A DNA stretch of 64,000 nt, taken from Methanobrevibacter millerae (lineage in GTDB: Archaea > Methanobacteriota > Methanobacteria > Methanobacteriales > Methanobacteriaceae). A program made the position numbers and the translations under genes. The notes below the pieces were generated by a model. That model made no database searches. It saw nothing but the letters and a program-made list of their open reading frames with translations, and had not been told where the DNA came from. The stretch is from assembly GCA_015063005.1 (NCBI GenBank), contig SUTF01000005.1:1-64000 (forward strand), in the 5' to 3' direction. Of this stretch, positions 50,701 to 56,376 are shown one piece after another; positions within the stretch are counted from its first letter, which is position 1, and each line of letters opens with the position of its first letter.

Positions 50701-53526
50701 ATCTCTGCAGGCAACATTTCCAATGTTGTCAATGTAACAAGCAGTGAAAATGATTCCAACATGTCAAATAATAATGCAAGCATTCCGAATATCACAGCTG
50801 TTGCGGCTGTTGATTTGTACATTACCAAATCAGTCAATGTCAAATCAGGTTTCGTCAATGTCACTGACATAATCGAATTTGACATTGTCGTATATAATGC
50901 AGGTCCGTGTGATGCTACAAATGTGAATGTAACAGAGGTGTTAAGTCCTCATCTCAAATTCCTCAGCAGCATTACTGAAAACGGACATTATGATGCTGAT
51001 GCAGGCATGTGGTATATCGGTGATTTGGCCAACCAGTCAAGAGCATACCTGACCATCTTTGCACAGGTCATCAGTGAAGGTACAATTTCCAACGTGGTTG
51101 TTGTAAACAGTTCACAAAAAGAAATAGACAACAGGACCAATAGGGACGAAATCGAAAACATTACTGCACTTCCGATTTTCGACCTGAGCATTGCAAAAAC
51201 AGTCAACGCAACTGATGTAAACGTATCCGATTATATCAGGTATACAATCACTATTGCAAATGCAGGTCCTTGCAATGCAACTGATGTTGTCGTTTGGGAT
51301 AAGTTGAGCGACCTTTTAGAGTTCGTCTCATTTGCATCCACACGTGCCGGCATTACATATGATTATGCAAGCGGCATGATTTCTGTAGGTGATTTAAATG
51401 TCAATGAAACTGTCGATTTGATTATTGTTGCCAAAGTCATAGGCAACGGAACCATTGAAAACGCTGCAAACATTACAGGTTATGGAACCGATACCAACAA
51501 ATCCAACAACAATGATACAAGTGATAATGTTACTGCTCATCCGGTTGTTGACCTGAGCATCAGCAAGACTTATGAAACTTCAACTTCAACAGATATTGTC
51601 ATTGTTGGGGATGTAATTGTCTACACTATAACAGTTTACAATTACGGTCCTTCAAATGCAACTGATGTAAAAGTCAATGAAACTTTAAGCAGGCTTGTTG
51701 ATGTCATTGAAGTCACTGCCACCGCAGGATTCTATGATCCGGTTTCAGGAATCTGGGATATCGGCAATCTGGCTAAAGAATCCACTGCAACTTTGACAAT
51801 ACGCGTAAAAGTCATAGGCAACGGAACCATTGAGAATGTAGTATCAGTAACCAGCTATGAAAACGATACTGATCCATCCAACAATAATGCAAGCTCTGAT
51901 AACATAACTGCACTGCCTGATGTTGTTTTAAACATAAATAAAGAAGTCAACGTTACAGAAGTGACCGTCGGAGACTGCATAGAATATACAATAGAAATTT
52001 CAAACTATGGTCTATCTGATGCAACTGTATATGTAATTGACAATTTAAGCCCACTTTTAGAGTTTGTTTCATTCGATGCAACACGAACTGACATCAAATA
52101 TGACAGTGTCACAGGAAAAGTGACAATCGGCAAGCTTGCAAGTAGTGAAAATGTTGTCATGAAAATTGTTGCCCGTGTAATCTCAAGCGGCAACATTTCA
52201 AACATTGCAGTTGTATCAAGTAAGGAAAGCATTCCGAAAAATGACAGCAGTGAAAACGTAACAGCAGAAAAACTGGATACTCCAATTATTCTCATACCTG
52301 AAAACATAACCTATGGTGATGATGAAACAATCATTGTAATCCTTCCGGACAGTGCAACAGGAACAGTAAACATTACAGTCAACGGCAAAGCATACAATGA
52401 TGTTGAGATTAATGGAGGAATTGCCGAATTGATTATTCCTGATCTTGCAGGAGGCAATTACAATGTGACTGTCATTTACGGTGGAGATAACGTTTATTTA
52501 GGCAATGCAACCGACGGCAAGTTCAATGTTGCAAGAGCGGTTCCAATAATCACTATTGAAGTTGTTGACATCTGGCATGGTGAAATTGAAGTTCTGAATG
52601 TAACAGTCAATGCTCCTGGAACCGTAAACATTACAGTATTCGGAATCACTGTTGAAGTGCCTTTAAACCACAGCGTAACATCAACCGATGTTTTAAAAGC
52701 TGCCAGGAAAGCTTCCTATGATGGAAAGGCAACATGGAATCTCATCAACCTGCCTGTTGGAAGGTACCCTGCGTTTGCAATCTACAACGAAAACGAAAAC
52801 TACACAAGCGTAAATACAAGTGACGTGTTCCACGTAAGGGACAAACCTTCAACTGTTGTGGTTAGCGCAGATGACATCTATGTGGGTGAAGATGCAGTAG
52901 TAAACGTTCAGGTCGGACCTAGGGGTGTAACAGGAAACGTAACTCTTGTCGTTGACGGCGTAACATATGAGCTCAACATCACTGAAGACGGAAAAGCAAG
53001 CGTTACAGTTTCAGGCCTTCCTGCTGGTTTGAAGGATGTATATGTCAGATACAATGGAGACATTCTGTATCGTCCAAGCGAAAATTCAACTGTATTCAAC
53101 GTATTGAAACTGACCCCTCCAATAGGAATTGATTCACCTGACATAACCGTTGGTGAGGATGGTGTCATTACTGTGACTGTTCCAAGCGATGCAACAGGCA
53201 CAATTACCATTGAAATTGACGGTAAAACATATACACAGGATATTGTGAACGGAACAGCAGTATTCATAGTGCCGGGCCTCAGTGAGGGTACACATGACAT
53301 CAGGGCATACTACTCCGGTGATGACAGGTACCTTCCTGTGAACGCTACTGGATCAATTAATGTCAATCCTGTCAAAGGAAACGATACAAACGAAAATGCT
53401 ACTGATATTGGGGAAGTTCATAATGGAATTGCACTATCACAATATGCAACAGGTAATCCGATATTTATATTATTAATAATATTATTATCTGTCTTCTCAA
53501 GACCATTGAGAAGATTTAGAAAATAA
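35728..53526 (+). CDS. giant adhesin-like protein: beta-helix + 29 DUF11 repeats + Ig-like repeats
   Basis: A 5,932-residue surface protein in one open frame. A signal peptide (MIIILCLFGIFLSALSVASA) is followed by residues 40-1800 of polymorphic-membrane-protein-like beta-helix, with dozens of GGAIYV.G....I..S.F turns. An Ig-like linker follows (about 1810-1975), then by my count 29 tandem DUF11 repeats of about 122 residues (about 1978-5514), each starting (V/I)DL.I.K.VN and containing NGPC(D/N)AT. Four Ig-like repeats (5515-5880) and a C-terminal membrane helix with basic tail (5911-5932, NPIFILLIILLSVFS RPLRRFRK) complete it. It is dense in N-X-T/S sequons. The role is probably adhesion or long-range wall display; the ligand is unknown. 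Confidence 0.93.
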   Translation: MDNKKMIIILCLFGIFLSALSVASASDAVGNETFTMDVGEAENDIILTSGEDNAILGVPSQSFNDLNDTIQDPSIPVGGTVYLNGEFSYESGDLATGIDIKKNLTIDGRGSTINARNQAAIFNVIGDTHIVLMNITFIGGNSTNGGAINVVSGGSVDIMDCTFINNTATNQGGAIYIDGVLHVTQTTFDNGRAGSGGSIYLNNTFQIYSTIDNSTFTNSYVFGDGGAVYVSADNVHMKDLIFRNNTAGDDGGAIYWEGSTGVIDNITCIENKGISLDKSGSDTSSTRGGTICLTGSDVIITKSHFSLSSAYMDENKNYSKVDGGALFITGNNVVVNDTTFDSCDATNNGGAIYVIGNNTHIYNSDFNNCIARDGAALYVDGIGCSVYNSTFTNNIANDDGGAIYWEGDNGVIYNITCINNKGVSGYDPLEGEYSNSKGGTICLTGSNVSIDESSFTQSSSKVDGGTLFITGNDVKVMHSNFTNSIFTESSGGAVYIIGNDTHVTDCNFDDCKVDVKGDHRGGAIFVAGNDANITGSTFTNTKALIGGAICIDGDNTVVDGSKFSYNDAVSSAGGSGGAINVNGAHAVITNSEFSYSTAVNYGGAIAVWGPNAVLENNTFNNSKTTKFNGGAVFINGTHTSIFLSNFTQCNALGDSYARGGAIDVQGDDTHIINCNFDDCNSRYGGVIYVSGTDADIEDSTFKDSEAKQGGAIYVDGINTCISNSNFTDISADNYGGTIYVAGANANISKSNFIRSTVKNFNGGAIYIAGENTNIEKSNFTSAQALNIRNKALGGAIYIDGQNTVIMESDFEDCKASQGGGAIYAFGNMATIANSTFTSNTAKQGGSIYLTSWGALVTGSNITGSIATETGGGIYVAEGSIQITESNFDDCIARGSSANYGGGAIYINGPDTHISASNFTHNTAPSGYARGGSIFINGERTIIDSSQFEKGSAHQGGEIYIEGENAVIDTSEFAGSSSRSAGGSIYVKGDEATIRKSGFDGVYAATNGGAIYVEGEQTDILNSSFYNCTIGGSFGGAIYIDDLGTTVAFSNFTLSKAKEGGAIYIRGENTTITYCNLHNNTANTAGAIKVYGDDTIISNCNFTYNFALTSNGGAMDIGGANASVYYSWFDHNDAKADGGAINWLGGHGDDSIIGSTFTNNVAHDTNRGGGAIYWTQGLPIASGGLIKDCIFINNTAAGRHGGAIDWYQALDSVIDNCLFVNNTSKADGGALYTGDQGGNSVNLTITNSQFYNNTAGKYGGAVANQMANSYIFNNTFDGNKAMAGGGTLLMKEGPADNCVIDHCYIFNSHVEDLSAGYGEGGGAILIGTDSNITISNSAILNSTIFRGPGGAIAIGGSDCSVINVSIQDASTRNDDGGAIYWKGINGKMNNVTIFNASSHSTDSSKSSNGGAIHISGWYCNADDIKIFQSSANNDENCAKTNYGGAIYVSGSYDVLTNIVIDNSSSTNAKMNAGGGAIFYDGYGGTLINATISNTLATGNGGAIYWKGSAPANISNISITYSQTEVINSANSADGGAIYTTTVSQLDNVYINGARAYKNSGDVHGGAIYMKDGRTLNNITVIGSRASTDEGTSMGGAVYFTRDRGSSNVWVYNSSFEENNADLGGALFYEKITARIYDSSFVGNVANQDGGAVYSRNDDEYIYNSIFEHNSAKRGGAIFSQDGHIQISDSSFEFNTAEEKGGAIFYNYNNKAGSSVLLRVNLLNNTAFQGSAIYGTKFNKLSLTDVTLLDNQANSNKFTEKAVGVDEEGNNYTSAVFLGFDNLLNGIWQEGNYALACTNVTYWGVGGRSKANSPPTQSDREVNINVTVEMYDENGVQLHTEDLVTDKDGKVKYTFKAEEDKTYYFAFSHKTDRYYTWLRDTLSNSSLVKIYVYTPIYYGQNQTILISLTDGAWGNLNGTVIVTFNDTQHTTFVFDVLNGTANKTGISNLPIGHYNATATFAGDINHTGDSDWTIFEVVPYDDLAITKDVNVTADVVNVGDIIKYTVTVTNYGPSKAFGVNVTERLSPYLKLIRSKTTKGSYNLEDGYWYIGELEKDDFETLTIIAEIVHMGPITNTVWVTGLGRDINMSNNVASAHNFTAVPIVDLRISKEINDTRDVINVLDKVQFTITVVNDGPANATGVVVEEFLDSHLKLISSSPSVGTYEGGTWNIGNLSNGSTATLKIVAQVVYSGNISNSVHVYGYENESNYTNNYASIKNITAVANVDLQINKYVNVSGVVNVTDKIKFTITVTNNGPCNATGVYVAETLSPHLRVLSNTTTVGEWDGSTWIIGRLNEGDVENLTIIAEVISAGTISNAVAIFGNDNDTNRSNNNDSIENITAEDIVDLRINKTVDVTTQTVNVSDIIIFTVHVKNYGPCDATNVNVTEKLSPHLKLISYNTWSSYYDVDEGIWYIGNLTNGDWRDLVIVAEVVSAGTISNVVIVNSTEKDTNKSNNRDEIDNITAKDIVDLQIKKEVNTTFNVITVTDYLKYTITVFNDGPSNATNVNVSEVLSPHLKLIKYETEQGYYNVTGGYWYIGRLNNQSTAVLTIYAQVISNGTISNVVIVNSTENDTDPSNNRDEIDNITAVYIVDLQIRKEVNVSSTDIDITDIVKFTITVYNAGPCNATNVYVCEPLSYNLILLNITPSKGHYDDCYTWFVGNLTSGETATLTIVAGIAYAGMIENAVNVTSNEIDTNLSNNKDNITPINVSAHMDFGINKTVNASVVNVNDYIEFTVVAYNKGPSNAGGIYVFEALDFNHLGSDYTFVATEGTTYDGYTWYIGHLDAGANATLKISARVIKEGNFSNYVEIFGFGNDTNKSNNNATVNITAKPVVDLAITKEVNVTSGIVYYMDTIKFTVTVVNRGPCDATYVNVTEALDSHLELVNCVPGKGYYDVGSGVWHIGDLAKYDWTQLEIVARVIATGNISNAVTVTSFENDTNKSNNNDSIPNITAKPIVDLQIKKEVNFTGDVINVTDYIKFIITVYNDGPSNATDVNVTEVLSPHLKLIKSETEYGYYNLTGGYWHIGDLKTKSTAVLTIYAQVISEGIISNVVIVNSTENDSDPSNNIDKIDDIPAVIVFDLQIRKDVNTSRDIDVTESIMYTVTVYNAGPCNATEVYVAEPLSDNLIMTDYDTGGAGWYDGYTWFIGDLNNGSTATLTICAKVACGGIIENRVNVTGRGIDTNLSNNKANVTLNASAHVDLQIFKFYTGEMQVNVSDWVKFDIIAYNAGPCNATGVYVLEELDGHLGNYYYYAIEGTTYDGYTWNIGRLDSKGRAHLTIFAQVISAGNFSNYVEIRGYDNDTDPSNNNDTAPNITAKPIVDLAITKEVNVTNGTVYYNDTIKFTITVTNNGPCDATYVNVTEALDSHLELVKWDGDGYYNVDEGVWHIGDVAKDDMAQLEIIARVIALGNITNAVSVNSFENDTNKSNNNDSIPNITAKPIVDLRIQKTVNVSTTDVNVTDIIEFTITVWNDGPCNATNVYVCEPLSDCLEIINVEGPGRYIDRYTWVIGDMANGTNATLKITARIIYSGIIENRVNVTCNDTDINMTNNYDNISPLNATTYVDLAISKTVNVTTGVVVVGDVVEFTIVAYNYGPCNASGVYVLEALDFDHLSYDYTYVASAGTTYDGYTWYIGYLDAGANVTLKITTRVAEPGNFSNYVEIFGYDDDRNKSNNNATVNITANPVVDLEITKEVNVGDEVLVGQTVVFTITVRNNGPCDATNVNVTEVLSPHLEMIEYITWDSYYDVDEGMWYIGNLSKYDWRQIIIVTEVISAGNISNTVSVVSTENDTNKSNNNDTIPNITAKPAVDLQVIKEVNVTSRFVEVYDFIEYIITVYNDGPCNATGVNVTDSLSSYLKYVSSQTEFGYYNSTGGYWYIGNLANGTTANLTIQAQVMRDGSVIPNVAIAHSKENDTNPYNNRDEVIIAALPVVDLRITKEMNITSDEIGVTDYIKFIITVYNDGPCNATGAYVIESLSDKLHLISNVTSQGDYDGYTWNIDNITVGANVTLTLYAQVIYAGNVSNVVVVYAYQNETNYTNNNASVNFTAINNVDLIITKNVNVSGIVNVTDRIKFTITVTNIGPCNATGVYVSEVLSPLLKVISNETSVGEWDGSTWVIGNLTKGDVHTLTIIAEVISAGNISNFVSITSSDNDTNKSNNNASIENITSVNIVDLAINKTVDVESEVVAIGDRIVFTVTVWNNGHCDATNVNVTEALDSHLKMVNCTTWDSYYDVDDGVWYIGDLAKDDWRQLIIVAEVVSAGNISNVVVVTSTENDTNKSNNNDTIPNITAVDVVDLTITKEVNVGDTVLVGQTVIFTVTVRNNGPCDATNVNVTEVLSPHLEMIGYSTWDSYYDVDEGIWYIGNLSRKDWRQLIIVAKVISAGNISNVVVVTSTENDTNMSNNNASIPNITARDDVDLAINKSVNFTGDVVCVGDTIIFTVTVWNDGPCDATNVNVTEALDAHLKLVSYSTWDSYYDVDDGVWYIGDLAKDDWRQLVIVAEVISAGNISNVVVVTSSENDSNMSNNNASIPNITAHDDVDIVITKEVNVNGTVLIGQTVIFTVTVRNNGPCDATNVNVTEALDSHLKMLSYSTWDGYYDVDDGVWYIGNLTKDDWRQLIIAAEVISAGNISNVVVVTSTENDTNMSNNNASIPNITARDDVDLAINKSVNFTGDVVCVGDTIIFTVTVWNDGPCDATNVNVTEALDAHLKLVSYSTWDSYYDVDEGVWYIGDLAKDDWRQLVIVVEVISGGNISNVVVVTSSENDSNKSNNNASIPNITAHDDVDLAITKSVNFTGDVVCVGDTIIFTVTVWNNGPCDATNVNVTEVLSPHLKLVSYSTWDSYYDVDDGVWYIGNLTKGDWRQLIIAAEVISAGNISNVVVVTSSENDSNKSNNNASIPNITAHDDVDLVITKEANVNDTIFVGQTVIFTVTVRNNGPCDATNVNVTEVLSPHLKLVSYSTWDSYYDVDDGVWYIGNLTKGDWRQLIIAAEVISAGNISNVVNVTSSENDSNMSNNNASIPNITAVAAVDLYITKSVNVKSGFVNVTDIIEFDIVVYNAGPCDATNVNVTEVLSPHLKFLSSITENGHYDADAGMWYIGDLANQSRAYLTIFAQVISEGTISNVVVVNSSQKEIDNRTNRDEIENITALPIFDLSIAKTVNATDVNVSDYIRYTITIANAGPCNATDVVVWDKLSDLLEFVSFASTRAGITYDYASGMISVGDLNVNETVDLIIVAKVIGNGTIENAANITGYGTDTNKSNNNDTSDNVTAHPVVDLSISKTYETSTSTDIVIVGDVIVYTITVYNYGPSNATDVKVNETLSRLVDVIEVTATAGFYDPVSGIWDIGNLAKESTATLTIRVKVIGNGTIENVVSVTSYENDTDPSNNNASSDNITALPDVVLNINKEVNVTEVTVGDCIEYTIEISNYGLSDATVYVIDNLSPLLEFVSFDATRTDIKYDSVTGKVTIGKLASSENVVMKIVARVISSGNISNIAVVSSKESIPKNDSSENVTAEKLDTPIILIPENITYGDDETIIVILPDSATGTVNITVNGKAYNDVEINGGIAELIIPDLAGGNYNVTVIYGGDNVYLGNATDGKFNVARAVPIITIEVVDIWHGEIEVLNVTVNAPGTVNITVFGITVEVPLNHSVTSTDVLKAARKASYDGKATWNLINLPVGRYPAFAIYNENENYTSVNTSDVFHVRDKPSTVVVSADDIYVGEDAVVNVQVGPRGVTGNVTLVVDGVTYELNITEDGKASVTVSGLPAGLKDVYVRYNGDILYRPSENSTVFNVLKLTPPIGIDSPDITVGEDGVITVTVPSDATGTITIEIDGKTYTQDIVNGTAVFIVPGLSEGTHDIRAYYSGDDRYLPVNATGSINVNPVKGNDTNENATDIGEVHNGIALSQYATGNPIFILLIILLSVFSRPLRRFRK
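48595..50801 (+). repeat. recently homogenised DUF11 repeat block (repeats 20-25)
   Basis: Six consecutive DUF11-coding units of 366-369 bp are far more alike than the rest. Units starting at 48964 and 49699 differ at only a few of their first 190 or so bases and are two units (735 bp) apart. Bases 50164-50342 and 50530-50708 are identical over 179 bp. Two unit types (VLVGQT and VCVGDT) alternate, then VCVGDT occurs twice in a row. Confidence 0.88.
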
Positions 53527-53781
53527 TATTTCTTATTTTTTTTAATCATTGATATTAAATTTATTTCATATTGAATTTTTATGGATTGCATTCTATTCCA
53601 GTGAATTTATTCACATTTTTAACATAATTCATAATAATATCAAAGCTATTTTTAATTTAATTGCAGTTTCTTTTAAGGCATTTTTTTAAAATATTTTTTA
53701 AACTTCTTTTAAATATTATAAAGAATATAAATATTCATAACTGAATTTTTTTTAATAATAAAATAAATGGTTGGGTTAATT

Positions 53782-55287
53782 TTGTTTGAATCATTGAAAA
53801 AGAAGTTGTCACGTACAAGTGATAAATTGGAAGAGGAAATTATAGAAGAAGCAAAACAGGAAGACAATCTTCAAGAGGAAAAAGGTAAAAAACGATCATT
53901 TTTCTCATTTGGTCGCAGAAAAGAAGAAAAAAAAGAAGAGATTGATGAATCTGCATTGTTGGAAACATCATCTGATGAAGTTCAAACGGAAGAAGTTGAA
54001 GAGGAGAAAAAGTCCCGCTTTTCGTTTATGAATAGGGATAAAGATGAATCTGTTGAAGAAGATGTTGTAGAGGAAGTCAAGGAAGAGAAAAAGTCTCATT
54101 TTTGGTCTAGGAATAAGGATAATGATGAATCTGATGAAGAGGAGAATATAGACGAAGTCACGGAAGAAAAATCTGATTCATTGTCCGAAAATGAATATGA
54201 ATCTCCTGAACAGTTAGTAGATGAAGTTGAAGAAGTTAAAGAAGAAAAAAAGTCTCACTTTTGGTCTAGGAATAAGGATAATGATGAATCTGATGAAGAA
54301 AGTGAAGATGATAAAGAAGAGGAAAAATCCCACTTCTGGTCAAGAAACAAAAACAAGGATGATGAAGATTCTGATGAGGGAAGCGGAGGACTATTCTCAT
54401 TTGTCCGTGAAAAAACCATTTCAGAAAAACATGTCGAAGACACGTTATGGGAATTGGAAATGGGTCTTTTGGAAGGGGACGTTGCAATGGAAGTGGCAAC
54501 TGAAGTTGTAGATTCTGTAAAAGATGACCTTGTTGGACGTAAAATTAAGCGTAGCAGTGACATTACAGAATATACATATAATGCTTTAAGAAATGCTGTT
54601 GCTGAAATTATTGACATTCCGGGAAAATCCATGACTGAAATGATTGAAGAGAAAAAGGCCCAAGGCGAACCGTTGGTTGTAATGTTTGTTGGTATTAACG
54701 GTACTGGAAAAACAACAACTATTGGTAAGTTGGCCAATTATTACTTGAAGAAAGGATACACTCCGGTTATTGCGGCTTCAGACACATTCCGTGCAGGGGC
54801 TATCGAACAGGTCACTCACCATGCAGATAATGTCGGGGTAAAAATCATCAAGCACCAGAAAGGATCAGATCCTGCAGCTGTTGCATTCGATGCTGTTGAA
54901 CACGCAAAAGCTCAAGGAAAAGAATTGGTTTTAATTGATACTGCTGGAAGAATGCAAACCAACACTAACCTTATGGATGAAATGAAAAAAATCAAGAGGG
55001 TTTCCAATCCTGACTTGGTTATCTTTGTAGGTGATGCATTAACCGGTAACGATGCAACCCAACAGGCTGCCAAGTTCAATGAAGCTATTGACATTGATGG
55101 GGTTATATTAACGAAAGCCGATGCTGACAGTAAAGGTGGAGCATCACTCTCCATTGGTTATGTAATCAAAAAGCCTATCATGTTTTTAGGTGTAGGTCAG
55201 GGTTATGACGATATTATGGAATATGATGCTGATTGGATGTTAAATCAACTGTTCGGCGAAGATGATGAAGTGGCTGCTGAGGAATAG
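53782..55287 (+). CDS. ftsY: FtsY, signal recognition particle receptor, with acidic/basic-aromatic N-terminal repeats
   Basis: GTPase that docks SRP-ribosome complexes at the membrane. The last 300 or so residues hold the NG domain: GINGTGKTTTIGKLA, DTFRAGAIEQ, DTAGRMQTN, TKADADSKGG and GVGQGYDDI. The first 200 are unusual, with alternating acidic stretches and a repeated EEKKSHFWSRNKDNDESDEE-type unit (three close copies plus two weaker ones). I prefer TTG 53782 (FESLKKKLSR) as start; ATG 53767 has no ribosome site, although its first residues remain in frame. The upstream 53527-53781 is A/T-rich with a likely TATA (53706-53720), as needed for a gene cut off from the pfdA operon. Confidence 0.92.
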   Translation: MFESLKKKLSRTSDKLEEEIIEEAKQEDNLQEEKGKKRSFFSFGRRKEEKKEEIDESALLETSSDEVQTEEVEEEKKSRFSFMNRDKDESVEEDVVEEVKEEKKSHFWSRNKDNDESDEEENIDEVTEEKSDSLSENEYESPEQLVDEVEEVKEEKKSHFWSRNKDNDESDEESEDDKEEEKSHFWSRNKNKDDEDSDEGSGGLFSFVREKTISEKHVEDTLWELEMGLLEGDVAMEVATEVVDSVKDDLVGRKIKRSSDITEYTYNALRNAVAEIIDIPGKSMTEMIEEKKAQGEPLVVMFVGINGTGKTTTIGKLANYYLKKGYTPVIAASDTFRAGAIEQVTHHADNVGVKIIKHQKGSDPAAVAFDAVEHAKAQGKELVLIDTAGRMQTNTNLMDEMKKIKRVSNPDLVIFVGDALTGNDATQQAAKFNEAIDIDGVILTKADADSKGGASLSIGYVIKKPIMFLGVGQGYDDIMEYDADWMLNQLFGEDDEVAAEE

Positions 55288-55290
55288 TGT

Positions 55291-56367
55291 ATGCGTTTAA
55301 AAAAACTGTTGATTGTACTGGTGGTTATTTTAGTCATATTGCTTGCTGTAGCCGCATTTGGAACATTCTACAATGGTGAGGCCATTTCAAATGAGCCAAA
55401 GGAAAATGTTTCCATAGCTATTGTTGGGGATGTGATGTTTGCACGTAACATGCCCAGTGTTTTAAGCATGGATTCATCCCCATTTGCAGGAGTTTCAAAT
55501 GTGACTTCCAATGCTGATTTATTGATTATTAACTTTGAAAATGCGGCAACAACATCCACAAATGCAGTTAAGGGAGATGTGCCATTGAAGTGTGACCCTA
55601 GCTATGTTCCTTTGGCCAAAGCAAACAACAATACCATTGCAACTCTTGCAAACAACCATGTATGTGATTATGGTATTGACGGAATGAGAGATACAATCAA
55701 ATATGTCTCTGATGCGGGAATGACTCCAATGGGTGCTGGTGAAAACGAAGATGATGCACATAAGGCAGTAACTCAAAACATTAACGGACGTAACATAACA
55801 GTATTAAATTATATGGATTCAAACAATTTTGCAGAATACAGCTATGAAGTACTGCCATATGCAAACGGTTCAGCTCCTGGTTATTCAGCATACAATTCTG
55901 CTGATGCTCAAAAACAGATTTCCGAAGCTCGTGGAAATGGATCTGATTTTGTAATTGCTTCAATGCACTTCGGTAATGAATATTCACGTTCACCAAATCA
56001 GGATCAGGAAAAGATTGCCCATGAACTGATTGACTATGGTGCAGACGTTGTAATCGGAGCACATCCTCATGTAACGCAGGGTGTAGAAATGTATAAGGGA
56101 AAACCAATCTGCTACAGTATGGGTAACTTCATATTTGATTTGGCTCGTGCGGACACTCAAAGGGATTACTTTGTTGGTATGGACTTGGTTAATGATACAT
56201 GTGAGTTAACGATTTATCCTGTCTATATGAGTGGATATTTACCATATTTCATGTCTGCTGAAGACGGTAAGGCTCTTTTGGAGGAGTTAAATCCGCAATG
56301 CGACCAATTGAATATCACTGAAAACGGAACGGGAAAATTAACATTTAATTTAACAGAGGATAAATAA
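55291..56367 (+). CDS. CapA-family (PGA_cap) metallophosphoesterase-like membrane-anchored protein
   Basis: A 358-residue protein with an N-terminal membrane anchor (LKKLLIVLVVILVILLAV) and an extracellular CapA/PgsA-like domain. Its motifs are IAIVGDVMFARNM, INFENA, LANNHVCDYGIDGM, GAHPHVTQGVEM and YSMGNFIFD, the calcineurin-like metal-binding set. The family is linked to poly-gamma-glutamate synthesis in bacteria; in this archaeon a wall-polymer role is only a possibility. The start lies 3 bases after the ftsY stop with GAGGAA as ribosome site, so it is co-transcribed with ftsY. Confidence 0.85.
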   Translation: MRLKKLLIVLVVILVILLAVAAFGTFYNGEAISNEPKENVSIAIVGDVMFARNMPSVLSMDSSPFAGVSNVTSNADLLIINFENAATTSTNAVKGDVPLKCDPSYVPLAKANNNTIATLANNHVCDYGIDGMRDTIKYVSDAGMTPMGAGENEDDAHKAVTQNINGRNITVLNYMDSNNFAEYSYEVLPYANGSAPGYSAYNSADAQKQISEARGNGSDFVIASMHFGNEYSRSPNQDQEKIAHELIDYGADVVIGAHPHVTQGVEMYKGKPICYSMGNFIFDLARADTQRDYFVGMDLVNDTCELTIYPVYMSGYLPYFMSAEDGKALLEELNPQCDQLNITENGTGKLTFNLTEDK

Positions 56368-56376
56368 TCCTTTGTT

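Noticed and set aside
48595..50801. CRISPR-like periodic repeats
   Set aside because: The period is 366-369 bp, the repeats are coding and in frame with the giant protein, and there are no short spacers or cas genes.
41859..51206. Many minus-strand open frames of 60-160 codons opposite the giant gene
   Set aside because: They recur with the DUF11 period as mirror images of the same repeat and have no independent start signals.
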